Position numbers and translations under genes: made by a program. Shown here in pieces: positions 52,905-61,894 of a stretch of 64,000 nt of DNA (position 1 is the stretch's first letter; each line of letters begins with the position of its first letter). The notes beneath the pieces were generated by a model. The model was not told where the DNA came from. It saw nothing but the letters and a program-made list of their open reading frames with translations, and did no database searches. This DNA is from Prevotella sp. oral taxon 475. GTDB taxonomy: Bacteria > Bacteroidota > Bacteroidia > Bacteroidales > Bacteroidaceae. Where the stretch lies: NCBI RefSeq assembly GCF_018127805.1, contig NZ_CP072334.1, forward strand, positions 1,590,001 to 1,654,000. Reading direction: 5' to 3'.

Positions 52905-52936
52905 TTTGGTCATTTCAGAAGATTGTGCTATCTTTG
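52905..52936 (+). promoter_or_regulatory. Promoter of surface-lipoprotein leader B
   Basis: TTTG at 52905-52908, 20 bases, then TATCTTTG at 52929-52936. It shares GAAGATTGTG and the flanks with the promoter at 23917, so it is a copy. Confidence 0.8.
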
Positions 52937-53085
52937 CCGCCGTGTTTGAGGTCATATCGCAAAGGATATATTATATAATGTGTAACGTGCATCTCCATAC
53001 AGGTATCACAGCGGAGCAGAAAAGGGCGAACTTTTCTGCATCTTTTAACGCCCATTGTTTGGTAGTGTTGCAAGAATTCGCTACC

Positions 53086-53124
<39 letters not shown>

Positions 53125-53197
53125 GTTCGCACCTATTGGTAGCGCAACATTTTTTTACTTTTTCTTACGCGCGCGCGAAGCGAGCACAACCTCTATT

Positions 53198-53235
53198 AGC
53201 AAAGGGCTCTTCGGAGTTCCCTTTGCTTCTCTTTT
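53198..53235 (+). terminator. Terminator-like hairpin in leader B
   Basis: A 9-base stem (AGCAAAGGG and complement) extended by an inner CTCTTCGGAG fold, followed by TCTCTTTTC. It is in the same place as the hairpin at 24246. Confidence 0.6.
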
Positions 53236-53315
53236 CGTGCCCGCTGCTCGCGGTGATGAAAGAAGAATGAATCGCATTTTCCCTATATGTTTTATCTATA
53301 AATTTTCATTGTGTT

Positions 53316-53540
53316 ATGAGAAGAAATCAAGTCAGCGGTCGAGCCTACTGCTCGCCCCAAATTCAAATCATTTGTTTGCAACAGGAGTTCGGCCTCCTGG
53401 CCGCCAGTCCCCAGGTGCAGCCCGGAGGGGGCGGCACCGGTAACATCGGTGTCAAACCCTTAGACCCCGACGAAGAGGAAGTGGCCGGTGCCAAACCCTG
53501 GAGCGGATGGCTCTGGGAAGAGGAGACCATTGAGAAGTAA
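53316..53540 (+). CDS. Small peptide gene before the second fimbrillin-like lipoprotein, 74 residues
   Basis: A 74-codon frame starting MRRNQVSGRAYCSPQIQIIC, with the core LQQEFGLLAASP, then a glycine-rich and acidic tail (GGGGTGNIG, DPDEEEVAG) and WSGWLWEEE. It matches the 59-residue protein at 24353 in its core and position. The LLAASP-like motif followed by a Gly/Pro-rich tail is a pattern I associate with short uncharacterised Bacteroidetes proteins beside surface-protein genes. No signal peptide or enzyme domain. Role unknown. Confidence 0.65.
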   Translation: MRRNQVSGRAYCSPQIQIICLQQEFGLLAASPQVQPGGGGTGNIGVKPLDPDEEEVAGAKPWSGWLWEEETIEK

Positions 53541-53592
53541 GTAGTAAAGTAGTAAGTAGTAAAGGTACTAAAGTAGTAAGTAGTAAAGTCGT
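53541..53592. repeat. AGTAGTAAAG-type short repeats
   Basis: Repeats of GTAGTAAAGTAGTAA directly after the stop of the small peptide gene and before the lipoprotein gene. Confidence 0.75.
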
Positions 53593-53702
53593 CGCTTCAC
53601 GCCCTCTCCGCTAACAACCGCGGATCATCACCGTCGATCACAACCGTGTAGCGGTGAGATGTCTTAGAGCAAAGCGCGCTACTCCAATAAAGAATAATAA
53701 CA

Positions 53703-56525
53703 ATGAAACATTCCTATTCCATTCTTCATCGATGCCTCGCCGCCATGCTGGCCGGCATCGCCTGTCTGTCCATCGGCTCCTGTGCCGACGACAATATCAG
53801 TAACCAACAAGAGGTAGGCGATCTCGGTGCCACCGTCTCCTTCGATGTAAGCACCGCGCAGGAAAACCGACTGTCCCAGCCGCAGAATGCTCCCGCCACG
53901 CGTGCCGCCATCGCCGCGCGTCTGAGCACAGAGGGCCTCACCTTAGCAGACCTCGCACCGCGCCGCCACACCGTCAAAGGCCTGACCGATGCTTGCATCG
54001 TAGAGACCACCCTTGAGGGCGTCACCCCCGTGCTGCCCACGCCCGGCACACGCGGCAATGTCAAGACGGCCATCGACGCCCGCTTCACCTCGTCGGCCTG
54101 CCGCAGCAACACCCAAGGCGACACCCAAGGCAAGCCCGAATGGTTCGACAACCGACCCACCAACGCCACCGGCAGCCTCGTCACACCGCTGTACTGGATC
54201 TGGACGCAACGCTATGCCCGCTTCTATTCCGTTTTTCCTGAAGCCACCACAGCTAATGGCATCGCCATGACCGACGGCACCCATGCCGGTGCACCCCAAG
54301 TGACCTTCCAGGTAAAGCAGAACGTCAAAGACCAGGTCGACCTGATGACGGCTTGTTCGGGCGAAGTGGAGTATACCACACGCCACCAAGCCCCCAACAC
54401 GAGCCTTGAGTTCCGACATGCCCTCACGGCCGTGCAATTTGCCGTGGGCCAAAACCTCTCGTGGAACAAACGCATCACCAAGGTAGAGATCAAGAATGCC
54501 TATAGCAAGGGTGTCTACACCCTGCCTGCCGACAAGAACATGGACGGTAGCTGGGATGACGGCAGCCTGACCGAGAGGAAAGACTTCGCCCTTGACCTCT
54601 CCGCCTCGCCCATCGATGTGAACAAAGCCCCCAACACGGTGCTGATGGGTAACACAGGCGACAACTACACCTTTTATATGATACCGCAGAGCCTGGCCGG
54701 CGTCTCTATTGTCATTACGCTGGAAAGCACACACTCCGGCAGCACAGCTCCCAACACTATCACGCTGAACTTCACCGGAGGAAAATGGAAACCCGGAACG
54801 ACGAAGCGCTACAAGCTGAGTCAAACCTCGAGCGACTGGACCTACGACATCACCGTGACGAAGCTTCCCGCTGCGGCAGCTTACAACAAAAACAAGAGCG
54901 GTACCTACGGCATTACCAGCGCCCGCATCGCGCCCGACGGCACTCAGCAGTCGATCCCCTGGCGGGTAAAGGAGTATAGCTTCGATGGCGGACTGACGTG
55001 GGTGACGACGATCCCTGCCGGCCACTGGTTCAAGGGATTAAACAAGACCGAGGGCGGCACCAACTTCGGCCCCGTGGCTGAGGAGCAGGGTCAGGCCACG
55101 TTAGAGGCAGTCAGCCTTAAAGACCTGCTCAAAGAGCGCAACGACGCCCTTAAACTTGGCCCCAAAGGCACTTCCTCTGTCTATTACGACCTCTCGATGC
55201 ACGACATCAAGGGCAACACCCGTGCTGCGCGCAGCACGGCCAACTGCTATGTCATCTCTCACCCGGGCTTCTACAAACTGCCCTTGGTGTATGGCAACGC
55301 CATCACCAACGGAACGACCAATACAGCGTCTTACACCTATAACGGCAGCAGCACCGACCCTAACATTACCTATGTGCTGAAGAAGTTCAAGGACCACGCC
55401 GGAGCTGACATCACCAACCCGTGGATTGAACAGACGAACGGCGGAGCCAACAACGGCATCGATGGTGCTCAGATCGTTTGGGAAGACGAGAAAGACTTGG
55501 TGCAGAACCTCGCTATCGATCACGATGCCGCAGGTGATGGTTACCTCCGGTTCGAGGTAAAAGCGGCCGACATCAAAAGCGGCAATGCCGTGGTGGCGGT
55601 CAAGAAAGGCAATACCATCGTATGGTCTTGGCACCTATGGTTCGCGCCCGACTACGTGCTCGACCCCATCCCCGTGGTCAACTACAGCGGCTCTCACACC
55701 TATAAGTTCAGCACTGAAAACCTGGGTTGGAAATACACCTCTTGGCATGGTACTGTCTATCAGCAACCGCGGAGCGTGAAGGTACGCGTAGAGCAGTTGG
55801 GCGGTCCCAAGAAGCAGGCAGAGTTCACCATCACGCAGAATCCCTACAGCACAAAAACGGGTTATAACACGTTCTACCAGTGGGGTCGTAAGGATGCCTT
55901 CCCCGGCGGATTGATCGGAAACACGGAGCCCACCCTCTATCCTGCCGGTCAGCTGTTCAAGAATAATGATGGCGACAACATGTCCATCACCAAGGGTATT
56001 CAGCATCCCGGTAGCTTCTACATCTTCGGTTCTTCCTGGAGCAGCACTCCTCCTACAGGTTACACTTATTATAACCTATGGTCGGCCAATAATACCACCA
56101 CGCAGGTTTATAACAGCGGTAACGACCTTCCTGTGGTCAAAACCGTTTATGACCCCAGCCCTGTGGGTTTTAAGCTACCTGCCAATAACGTCTTCACGCG
56201 GTTCACCACTACAGGACTGAATGCCTACAATGCGACCGAGTTCAACGTGCAGGGTGCGAAAAAAGCCAGCAACTTTACGGCCAACTTTGGTTGGAACTTC
56301 TGGACCAACGCCAGCAAGAACGCCATGATCTATTTCCCCGCTTCGGGCTTTCGCAACTACATGAACGGTTCGCTCGGCAGCGTGAAGAGCAACGGTTGGT
56401 ATTGGTCGGCCGTTCCGTGCGACGTGCAACTCGGTTGCTTCCTGCTCTTCAACTTGCACTCCGTGACCCCGCTGGGCACTGCCTTTCGGGCTGGTAGCTC
56501 CTCCGTGCGGCCCGTGACGGAATAA
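53703..56525 (+). CDS. Large fimbrillin-like surface lipoprotein
   Basis: A 940-residue lipoprotein with signal peptide and lipobox ending SIGSC (Cys27). Residues about 90-370 form a fimbrillin-like region containing WTQRYARFYSVFP, YTTRHQAPNTSLEFRHALTAVQF (first part) and TKVEIKNAYSKGVYTL, characteristic of Bacteroidetes fimbrillin-family proteins. The C-terminal part (about 715-940: YNTFYQWGRKDAFPGG, SPVGFKLPANNVFTRF, YFPASGFRNYMNGSL, SSVRPVTE) is the lectin-fold-like tail common in these proteins. Probably surface exposed, in adhesion or fimbria-related roles. It lies behind leader B and a small peptide gene, like the protein at 24570. Confidence 0.8.
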   Translation: MKHSYSILHRCLAAMLAGIACLSIGSCADDNISNQQEVGDLGATVSFDVSTAQENRLSQPQNAPATRAAIAARLSTEGLTLADLAPRRHTVKGLTDACIVETTLEGVTPVLPTPGTRGNVKTAIDARFTSSACRSNTQGDTQGKPEWFDNRPTNATGSLVTPLYWIWTQRYARFYSVFPEATTANGIAMTDGTHAGAPQVTFQVKQNVKDQVDLMTACSGEVEYTTRHQAPNTSLEFRHALTAVQFAVGQNLSWNKRITKVEIKNAYSKGVYTLPADKNMDGSWDDGSLTERKDFALDLSASPIDVNKAPNTVLMGNTGDNYTFYMIPQSLAGVSIVITLESTHSGSTAPNTITLNFTGGKWKPGTTKRYKLSQTSSDWTYDITVTKLPAAAAYNKNKSGTYGITSARIAPDGTQQSIPWRVKEYSFDGGLTWVTTIPAGHWFKGLNKTEGGTNFGPVAEEQGQATLEAVSLKDLLKERNDALKLGPKGTSSVYYDLSMHDIKGNTRAARSTANCYVISHPGFYKLPLVYGNAITNGTTNTASYTYNGSSTDPNITYVLKKFKDHAGADITNPWIEQTNGGANNGIDGAQIVWEDEKDLVQNLAIDHDAAGDGYLRFEVKAADIKSGNAVVAVKKGNTIVWSWHLWFAPDYVLDPIPVVNYSGSHTYKFSTENLGWKYTSWHGTVYQQPRSVKVRVEQLGGPKKQAEFTITQNPYSTKTGYNTFYQWGRKDAFPGGLIGNTEPTLYPAGQLFKNNDGDNMSITKGIQHPGSFYIFGSSWSSTPPTGYTYYNLWSANNTTTQVYNSGNDLPVVKTVYDPSPVGFKLPANNVFTRFTTTGLNAYNATEFNVQGAKKASNFTANFGWNFWTNASKNAMIYFPASGFRNYMNGSLGSVKSNGWYWSAVPCDVQLGCFLLFNLHSVTPLGTAFRAGSSSVRPVTE

Positions 56526-56559
56526 GGCACAAAAACGGCCTATAACCATCATCTAAAAT

Positions 56560-57335
56560 AGCAGAGGTGACTTCCCGCACATCGGGAGGTCACCTCTTGC
56601 GTATCGGGAGATCATCTCCCGTGTATCAGGAGAGCATCTCTCATGAATCGTGAGCTCATCTGCTATATACTGAAATCGTATGTGCCACCTATTGGGAGCA
56701 CTGTGCGTAAACAACCCCAACGGGGTTGGTCTGTTGGTAGAGCAGGGTTGGCGAGTGAAGCGAGCCTACCCTGTTTAAGCGGCACCCACTTATAACAACC
56801 CCAACGGGGTTGGTCTGTTTTTATCGAAAATCCCTCTAACTCAGGAGATCAAAACGATCCCTCCACCCCCCTAACTTAAGGGATTTAAACAGACCAAGAT
56901 CTACGGCCTTGCTTTCTCTTTGCACGTCGTAGGCAGGGTAGGCTCGTTTCACTCGCCAACCCTGCTCTGCCAACAGACCAACCGCTACGCGGTTGTTAGC
57001 GAAAGAGCACTTGGTATTTTGTGCACAAGCATCATTTACACCACAAGAGGTGGTTTCTAGTACATCGTAAAGCACTCTTGTACATCGGGAGGCCATTTGT
57101 TATGCATCGGAATCGTACTTCTCATGTATCGTGAGGTCATCTGCTATATACTGAAATCGTATTTGTCACCTATTGGGTACACTGTACATAAACAACCGCA
57201 TAGCGGTTGTTAGCGCGAGAGTACTTGGTACTCTCGCGCTAACATCATTTACACCACAAGAGGTGGCTTCCCAATGCGTCGGGAAACCACCTCTTGTGTA
57301 TCGAGAAGTTCTCTCTTCGGTATGAGAGTTCGCCG
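56560..57335. repeat. Composite intergenic repeat region with 22-base units and inverted blocks
   Basis: Three patches (56575-56660, 57055-57135, 57285-57330) of 22-base units keyed on ATCGGGAG or ATCGTGAG, several with internal dyads such as GGGAGATCATCTCCC. A block at 56711-56774 (AACGGGGTTGGTCTGTTGG and AGCAGGGTTGGCGAG) recurs inverted at 56933-56998. A direct duplicate (CATCTGCTATATACTGAAAT) is at 56658 and 57138. A perfect hairpin of 15-base arms with a 3-base loop lies at 57210-57242 (TTAGCGCGAGAGTAC). No gene is supported here. Confidence 0.8.
56563..56597 (+). terminator. Hairpin after the large lipoprotein gene
   Basis: A 15-base stem with one mismatch (AGAGGTGAC.TCCCG with CGGGA.GTCACCTCT) and a 5-base loop, 37 bases after the stop codon. 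There is no T run, so termination strength is uncertain. It is also the first unit of the 22-base repeat tract. Confidence 0.6.
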
Positions 57336-57365
57336 TGTTGAGAGTCCCTGCGAGAGGGATTGTGT

Positions 57366-58304
57366 TTAAATCAGATATTGTGAAGAGATGCTTTCATTGC
57401 TCACGACACGGCGTATAGTCTCGGCAAACATGTCGGCAACGGAGAGTTGTTTCACCTTTGAACAGCGGTTGGTGTAGGGAATCGAATCGGTAAAGACGAT
57501 TTCTTCAAGCATCGAATTCTGCACACGCTCTGACGCTGGACCGCTCATAACACAGTGTGAGGCACAGGCTCGCACACTTTCTGCTCCGGCTTCTTTCATC
57601 ACGTCGGCGGCTTTGGCGATGGTTCCGGCCGTGTCGACCATGTCGTCTACGAGAACAACGTTCTTCCCTTTTACGTCTCCGATAATCTGCATACTATCTA
57701 CGACGTTGGCGCGAGCGCGTGTTTTGTTGCAAAGTACGAGCGGACAGCCTAAGTATTTGGCGTAGGTGTTGGCGCGTTTGCTGCCGCCCACGTCGGGAGA
57801 GGCGATGACGAGGTCTTTGAGTTGCAAGGCCTGGAGATAGGGAAGGATGACGCCCGAGGCATAAAGATGATCTACGGGGACGTCAAAGAATCCTTGTATC
57901 TGGTCGGCATGCAGGTCCATAGTGATGAGCCGATTGATGCCGGCCGTACTGAGCAAGTCGGCCACGAGTTTAGCACCGATGCTCACGCGTGGTTTGTCTT
58001 TTCTGTCTTGGCGAGCCCAGCCAAAATAGGGAATCACGGCGATGATGTTGCGGGCCGAGGCGCGTTTGGCTGCATCGACCATCAGGAGCAATTCCATGAG
58101 ATTGTCTGAGTTGGGGAAGGTGCTTTGCACGAGAAACACATCGCGTCCGCGGATGGATTCTTCGTAGGACACGGCAAACTCGCCGTCGGAGAATCGGGTT
58201 ACGACGAGATTACCCAGCGGACATCCCAGACTGGCGCAGATCTTTTCGGCGAGATAACGAGTGTTAGTGCCTGAAAATACTAAAAAAGAGTTCTGTTCAC
58301 TCAT
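57366..58304 (-). CDS. prs: Ribose-phosphate pyrophosphokinase
   Basis: A 312-residue enzyme that makes PRPP from ribose 5-phosphate and ATP, feeding nucleotide, histidine and NAD synthesis. It contains FSDGEFAVSYEESIRG, the ATP-loop region YFGWARQDRKDKPRVSIGAK (about residues 94-113), MDLHADQIQGFFD near 128 and the PRPP-binding VLVDDMVDTAGTIAKA near 216. Preceded within about 90 bases by the thiE-like gene on the same strand and probably co-transcribed. Confidence 0.97.
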   Translation of the reverse strand: MSEQNSFLVFSGTNTRYLAEKICASLGCPLGNLVVTRFSDGEFAVSYEESIRGRDVFLVQSTFPNSDNLMELLLMVDAAKRASARNIIAVIPYFGWARQDRKDKPRVSIGAKLVADLLSTAGINRLITMDLHADQIQGFFDVPVDHLYASGVILPYLQALQLKDLVIASPDVGGSKRANTYAKYLGCPLVLCNKTRARANVVDSMQIIGDVKGKNVVLVDDMVDTAGTIAKAADVMKEAGAESVRACASHCVMSGPASERVQNSMLEEIVFTDSIPYTNRCSKVKQLSVADMFAETIRRVVSNESISSQYLI

Positions 58305-58392
58305 TTCTTTTGTTGTTGTTTATTGTTTGTGATGGATTGTTGTTGCGGAGGTGTTGAGAAGATATTTCCAGCGAGCGGGACTTGGGAATGGA

Positions 58393-59001
58393 TCAGCTTG
58401 TGGCCCGTTGCAATTGACGGAAGTGGGAAATGAGGGCTCGGTAGTCGGTGGCGTTGTGGATGTCAAAGCGATTCCAGAGATCACTGCACACGACGACGCC
58501 GCCAAAACCTAAGTCTCGGGCTTGCCGAATATGGTCGAGGTCGACTCCACCTAAGGCGTATACCTTTTTGTCGATGAGTCCGCATTCGGCGGCCTTTTCG
58601 AGTTCTTCGCAGGTGAAAGAGGCGGATTTGTTTTTGTTATCGGGATGTGGGAAAATGCGTCTGAGGAAAACGTAGTTGGCATTTTTCTTCATTTCTTTCA
58701 AGAGGGCGAGATCTTCGCAGGTGCGTCCGATTTTGCCTTTTACCTTTCGTGGCGGCTGAACGGAAGAACTGTCGAGGTGGATTCCTGCCAGGTGGTATTC
58801 ATTTCCCAATTGGAAATGGTTGTGCACGACGATTCTCTCGTGAAAGTTATCGGGAATCAGGGAGAGCAGTCTTTCAGAATAGAGAGCCGAGGAGTTGGGT
58901 TTATACAGATGTAGTCTGTCCATCCCCTCTTCGAAGAGCGTTGCGAGTATTTTGTCTTCTTCTACAAAGAATGTAGATTTTGTCATGATAACGAGCTTCA
59001 T
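58393..59001 (-). CDS. Thiamine phosphate synthase-like protein (ThiE/TenI family)
   Basis: A 202-residue TIM-barrel protein. It begins MKLVIMTKSTFFVEEDKILA and has FEEGMDRLHLYKPN, GIHLDSSS, KVKGKIGRTCEDLALLKE and the C-terminal phosphate-binding type VYALGGVDLDHIRQARDLGF. In ThiE the conserved pyrophosphate-binding QLRxK is found at the second strand; here that place reads HLYKPN, so thiamine phosphate synthesis is doubtful and a TenI-like or divergent role is possible. No other thiamine genes are near. The start follows a -7 box. Confidence 0.75.
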   Translation of the reverse strand: MKLVIMTKSTFFVEEDKILATLFEEGMDRLHLYKPNSSALYSERLLSLIPDNFHERIVVHNHFQLGNEYHLAGIHLDSSSVQPPRKVKGKIGRTCEDLALLKEMKKNANYVFLRRIFPHPDNKNKSASFTCEELEKAAECGLIDKKVYALGGVDLDHIRQARDLGFGGVVVCSDLWNRFDIHNATDYRALISHFRQLQRATS

Positions 59002-59021
59002 CGCAGGCGTTTTTACGATTG

Positions 59022-59029
59022 CAAAAGTA
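59022..59029 (-). promoter_or_regulatory. -7 box of the thiE-like/prs operon
   Basis: TACTTTTG on the minus strand, 21 bases before the start at 59001. It supports this start over an in-frame ATG at 59040. Confidence 0.5.
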
Positions 59030-59070
59030 GGAATTTTCAATCAGTCCCGCAATTTAAACAATATAAAAGT

Positions 59071-59078
59071 TACCTTTG
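59071..59078 (+). promoter_or_regulatory. -7 box of nspC
   Basis: TACCTTTG, only 9 bases before the ATG at 59087, so the transcript would have a very short leader. Confidence 0.5.
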
Positions 59079-59086
59079 CACGCGAA

Positions 59087-60259
59087 ATGAAGACAGACTT
59101 GAATTCCTTTGATGGGCTTACGGGCCCGATGTATGTCTTGGAAGAGACGAAGTTGCGGCGTAATCTCGCGTTGATCCAAAGTGTAGCCCAGCAGGCCGGA
59201 GTAGAGATCATCCTGGCTTTTAAGGCGTATGCGTTATGGAAGACGTTCCCTATTTTTCGTGAATATATTGGGGCGACGACGGCCAGTTCGTTGTGCGAAG
59301 CCCGACTGGCGACGGATGAATTCGGAGCTCTGGCGCACACTTTTTCACCGGCCTATACCGATTACGAAATCGAGGAGATAGCCCGCCATTCAAGTCATCT
59401 CACCTTCAACTCGCTCTCCCAGTATGAACGTCTTCATGCCCGGGCCCGAGAGGCCAATCCCCAACTCTCGTTCGGACTGCGCATCAACCCTGAATACTCC
59501 GAGGTGAGCACCGACCTGTACAACCCCTGCGCTCCGGGCAGCCGATTCGGCGTGACGGCAGAACGCATGCCCGCGCAGCTACCCACCGACATCGAGGGGC
59601 TACATTGCCACTGCCATTGCGAGAGCGGAGCCGACGTCTTCGAGCGTACCCTGAAGCACATCGAGCGGCGGTTCGGCTCGTGGTTCGCGAGCATGAAGTG
59701 GATCAACTTCGGGGGGGGGCATCTCATGACGCGAGCGGATTACGACGTCAATCTCCTCGTTCGTCTTCTGCGCGACTTCTGTTCGCGCTATCCACATCTC
59801 CGGGTGATACTCGAGCCCGGCAGTGCCTTTGCCTGGCAGACGGGGCCCTTGGTAGCACAGGTGGTCGATGTGGTGGAAGATCGGGGCCTGCGCACGGCCA
59901 TCCTCAACGTGAGCTTTACCTGCCACATGCCCGACTGTCTCGAGATGCCCTACCAACCCCGAGTGCGCGGTGCCGAGAGCCTACCGTTGGATGCCACTGC
60001 CTCTGGTTCACCTTTATATATATACAGACTGGGGGGGAACAGCTGTCTTTCGGGCGATTTTATGGGTTCGTGGCGTTTCGACCACAAGCTGCAGCCCGGC
60101 GAGAATATCATCTTTGAAGACATGCTGCACTACACCACCGTGAAAACTCATCTCTTCAACGGCATTTCCCATCCCTCAATTGCCCTCCTGCATGCCGACG
60201 GCCAGTTGGAGTTGCTTCGGCGATATGGCTACGAGGATTATCGCGCGCGGATGGATTGA
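59087..60259 (+). CDS. nspC: Carboxynorspermidine/carboxyspermidine decarboxylase
   Basis: A 390-residue PLP enzyme of the alanine racemase-fold decarboxylases; it removes CO2 from carboxyspermidine or carboxynorspermidine in the alternative polyamine pathway common in gut Bacteroidetes. PLP lysine in ILAFKAYALW near residue 45; GLHCHCHCESG near 168; glycine loop NFGGGHLMT near 206; EPGSAFAW near 242; C-terminal FTCHMPDCLEMPY and FEDMLHYT. The partner dehydrogenase is not in the window. Two G tracts (nine at 59711-59719, seven at 60031-60037) lie in the frame; both are in the correct phase here. Confidence 0.93.
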   Translation: MKTDLNSFDGLTGPMYVLEETKLRRNLALIQSVAQQAGVEIILAFKAYALWKTFPIFREYIGATTASSLCEARLATDEFGALAHTFSPAYTDYEIEEIARHSSHLTFNSLSQYERLHARAREANPQLSFGLRINPEYSEVSTDLYNPCAPGSRFGVTAERMPAQLPTDIEGLHCHCHCESGADVFERTLKHIERRFGSWFASMKWINFGGGHLMTRADYDVNLLVRLLRDFCSRYPHLRVILEPGSAFAWQTGPLVAQVVDVVEDRGLRTAILNVSFTCHMPDCLEMPYQPRVRGAESLPLDATASGSPLYIYRLGGNSCLSGDFMGSWRFDHKLQPGENIIFEDMLHYTTVKTHLFNGISHPSIALLHADGQLELLRRYGYEDYRARMD

Positions 60260-60261
60260 AT

Positions 60262-60360
60262 CCGGTACGATTCGATCAAATCAACTCCGACGGTACAAAC
60301 AGCTATGGCGGTTTGGATCAAATGATCTCCCGCAATGCAAACAGCCATGACTGACAAATG
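60262..60360. repeat. Degenerate repeat related to 45995-46075
   Basis: Two blocks containing AAACAGC(T/C)ATG start 42 bases apart (60297, 60339). Between them is the dyad GATCA-AA-TGATC (60316-60327). The first block nearly matches the minus strand at about 46 kb. Confidence 0.5.
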
Positions 60361-60394
60361 TAATAAAGTCGGCGTTGCAGCGTTTTAAAAAGCG

Positions 60395-61894
60395 ATGAAA
60401 AAATCAAACACCACAACCAGCGCATATGCACACATCCTCACCTATACAGGTCTCTTCGGAGGCGTGCAAGGGCTCACAATTCTCCTGGGAATGGTGCGCA
60501 CCAAGCTGGTGGCTATCCTCCTGGGACCGGCCGGCGTGGGACTGATTTCACTGTTCAACTCCACCCTTACGCTCCTGGCCAATGCCACCAACTTAGGACT
60601 AGCCATGAGTGCCGTCCGCAACCTCTCCGAAGCCTATGAGCGGGGATATCGGCAGTCGTTGCTCCACGCCATCGGCAGTCTGCGACAATGGACCCTACTC
60701 ACTGCCCTGGTGGGCACACTGGCAGGAGCAGCGCTCAGCACGCAGCTCAGTCGATTCGCCTTCGGAGACGAGCATCACCGCCTGTCTTTCATTCTGCTCT
60801 CCCCAATCGTAGGTCTCACTGCTCTCACGGCCAGCGAGACGGCCATCCTAAAAGCCACTCGGCAACTGCGCTCCCTGGCCCGGCTCTCCATCCGTCAGCT
60901 CCTACTCTCGCTACTGCTCTCCGTTCCGCTATACTACTTTTTCCACCAAGCCGCTATCGTGCCCTCACTACTCGTAGTGGCCGTAGGGCAGATGCTGCTC
61001 ACGGTGAGCCACTCGTTCAGGCAATATCCCCCGCGGTGGACCTGGTGTAGACAACTCCTCGCCGGCGGAAGCGGGATGGTGCGCCTGGGTCTGTCCTTCG
61101 TTCTGGCCGGCATCCTGGGCAGCGGGGCCGACCTGTTGGTGCGCAGCTTTCTCAATACACAGGCCTCGATCGAGGTCGTGGGTCTCTTCAATGCCGGCTA
61201 CATGCTGACGATGGCCTATGCCTCAACCATCTTTACGGCGATGGAAACCGATTACTTCCCTCGACTCTCGGCCGTGGCTCATCGCCAGTTCACCACCAAC
61301 CACACCGTGAACCGACAGGCCGAGGTCTCACTCCTGCTCGTAGCTCCCGTGCTTGTGGCCTTCCTTATCGGCCTGCCCGTTCTCCTGCCGCTACTCTACA
61401 GCGGACGATTCCTACCCGTTCTCGGAATGGTGCAGGTGATGGTGCTGGCCATCTATCTGCGCGCCCTCTATCTGCCGGTGGAATATCTCTCGCTGGCCAA
61501 GGGCGACGCTCGCTCGTATCTCTTCCTCGAGGCTGTTTACGACCTGTTGTTAGTGGGGCTCATCATCGTGGGGTTCCGTTGGAATGGACTCCTGGGAACC
61601 GGTATCGGCATCACGTTGGCCTCGCTCATCAACCTGACCATCGTGCTCGTCTATACCCGCAGGAAATACAATTTTCGTCTGTCGGGCTCCGTCGTCCGAT
61701 ACGCGCTCATGCAGGCTCCCATTCTCGCCGCCGCCTATCTACTTACCCTCACAGCCACCTCGTGGACGTATTGGCTGGTAGGCCTCTCGCTCACTGCCCT
61801 GAGCACAGCCCTCTCCGTGAATATCCTGCGGAGAAAAACGTCGCTCTGGAACTCGCTCACAGCAAAAGTCTACAAGAAAATCAAACATGCCTAA
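60395..61894 (+). CDS. Polysaccharide flippase (Wzx/O-antigen translocase-like)
   Basis: A 499-residue membrane protein with about 12-14 helices, belonging to the MOP superfamily polysaccharide translocases. The N-terminus LTYTGLFGGVQGLTILLGMVRTKLVAILLGPAGVGLI (first part) is typical of O-antigen translocases, and FNAGYMLTMAYASTIFTAMETDYFPRLSAV (first part) of the second half. It would flip lipid-linked glycan units across the inner membrane. A glycosyltransferase gene overlaps its 3' end by 8 bases. Confidence 0.88.
   Translation: MKKSNTTTSAYAHILTYTGLFGGVQGLTILLGMVRTKLVAILLGPAGVGLISLFNSTLTLLANATNLGLAMSAVRNLSEAYERGYRQSLLHAIGSLRQWTLLTALVGTLAGAALSTQLSRFAFGDEHHRLSFILLSPIVGLTALTASETAILKATRQLRSLARLSIRQLLLSLLLSVPLYYFFHQAAIVPSLLVVAVGQMLLTVSHSFRQYPPRWTWCRQLLAGGSGMVRLGLSFVLAGILGSGADLLVRSFLNTQASIEVVGLFNAGYMLTMAYASTIFTAMETDYFPRLSAVAHRQFTTNHTVNRQAEVSLLLVAPVLVAFLIGLPVLLPLLYSGRFLPVLGMVQVMVLAIYLRALYLPVEYLSLAKGDARSYLFLEAVYDLLLVGLIIVGFRWNGLLGTGIGITLASLINLTIVLVYTRRKYNFRLSGSVVRYALMQAPILAAAYLLTLTATSWTYWLVGLSLTALSTALSVNILRRKTSLWNSLTAKVYKKIKHA

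Noticed and set aside
56836..57096. An 86-codon minus-strand frame
   Set aside because: Composed of the inverted intergenic repeat blocks.
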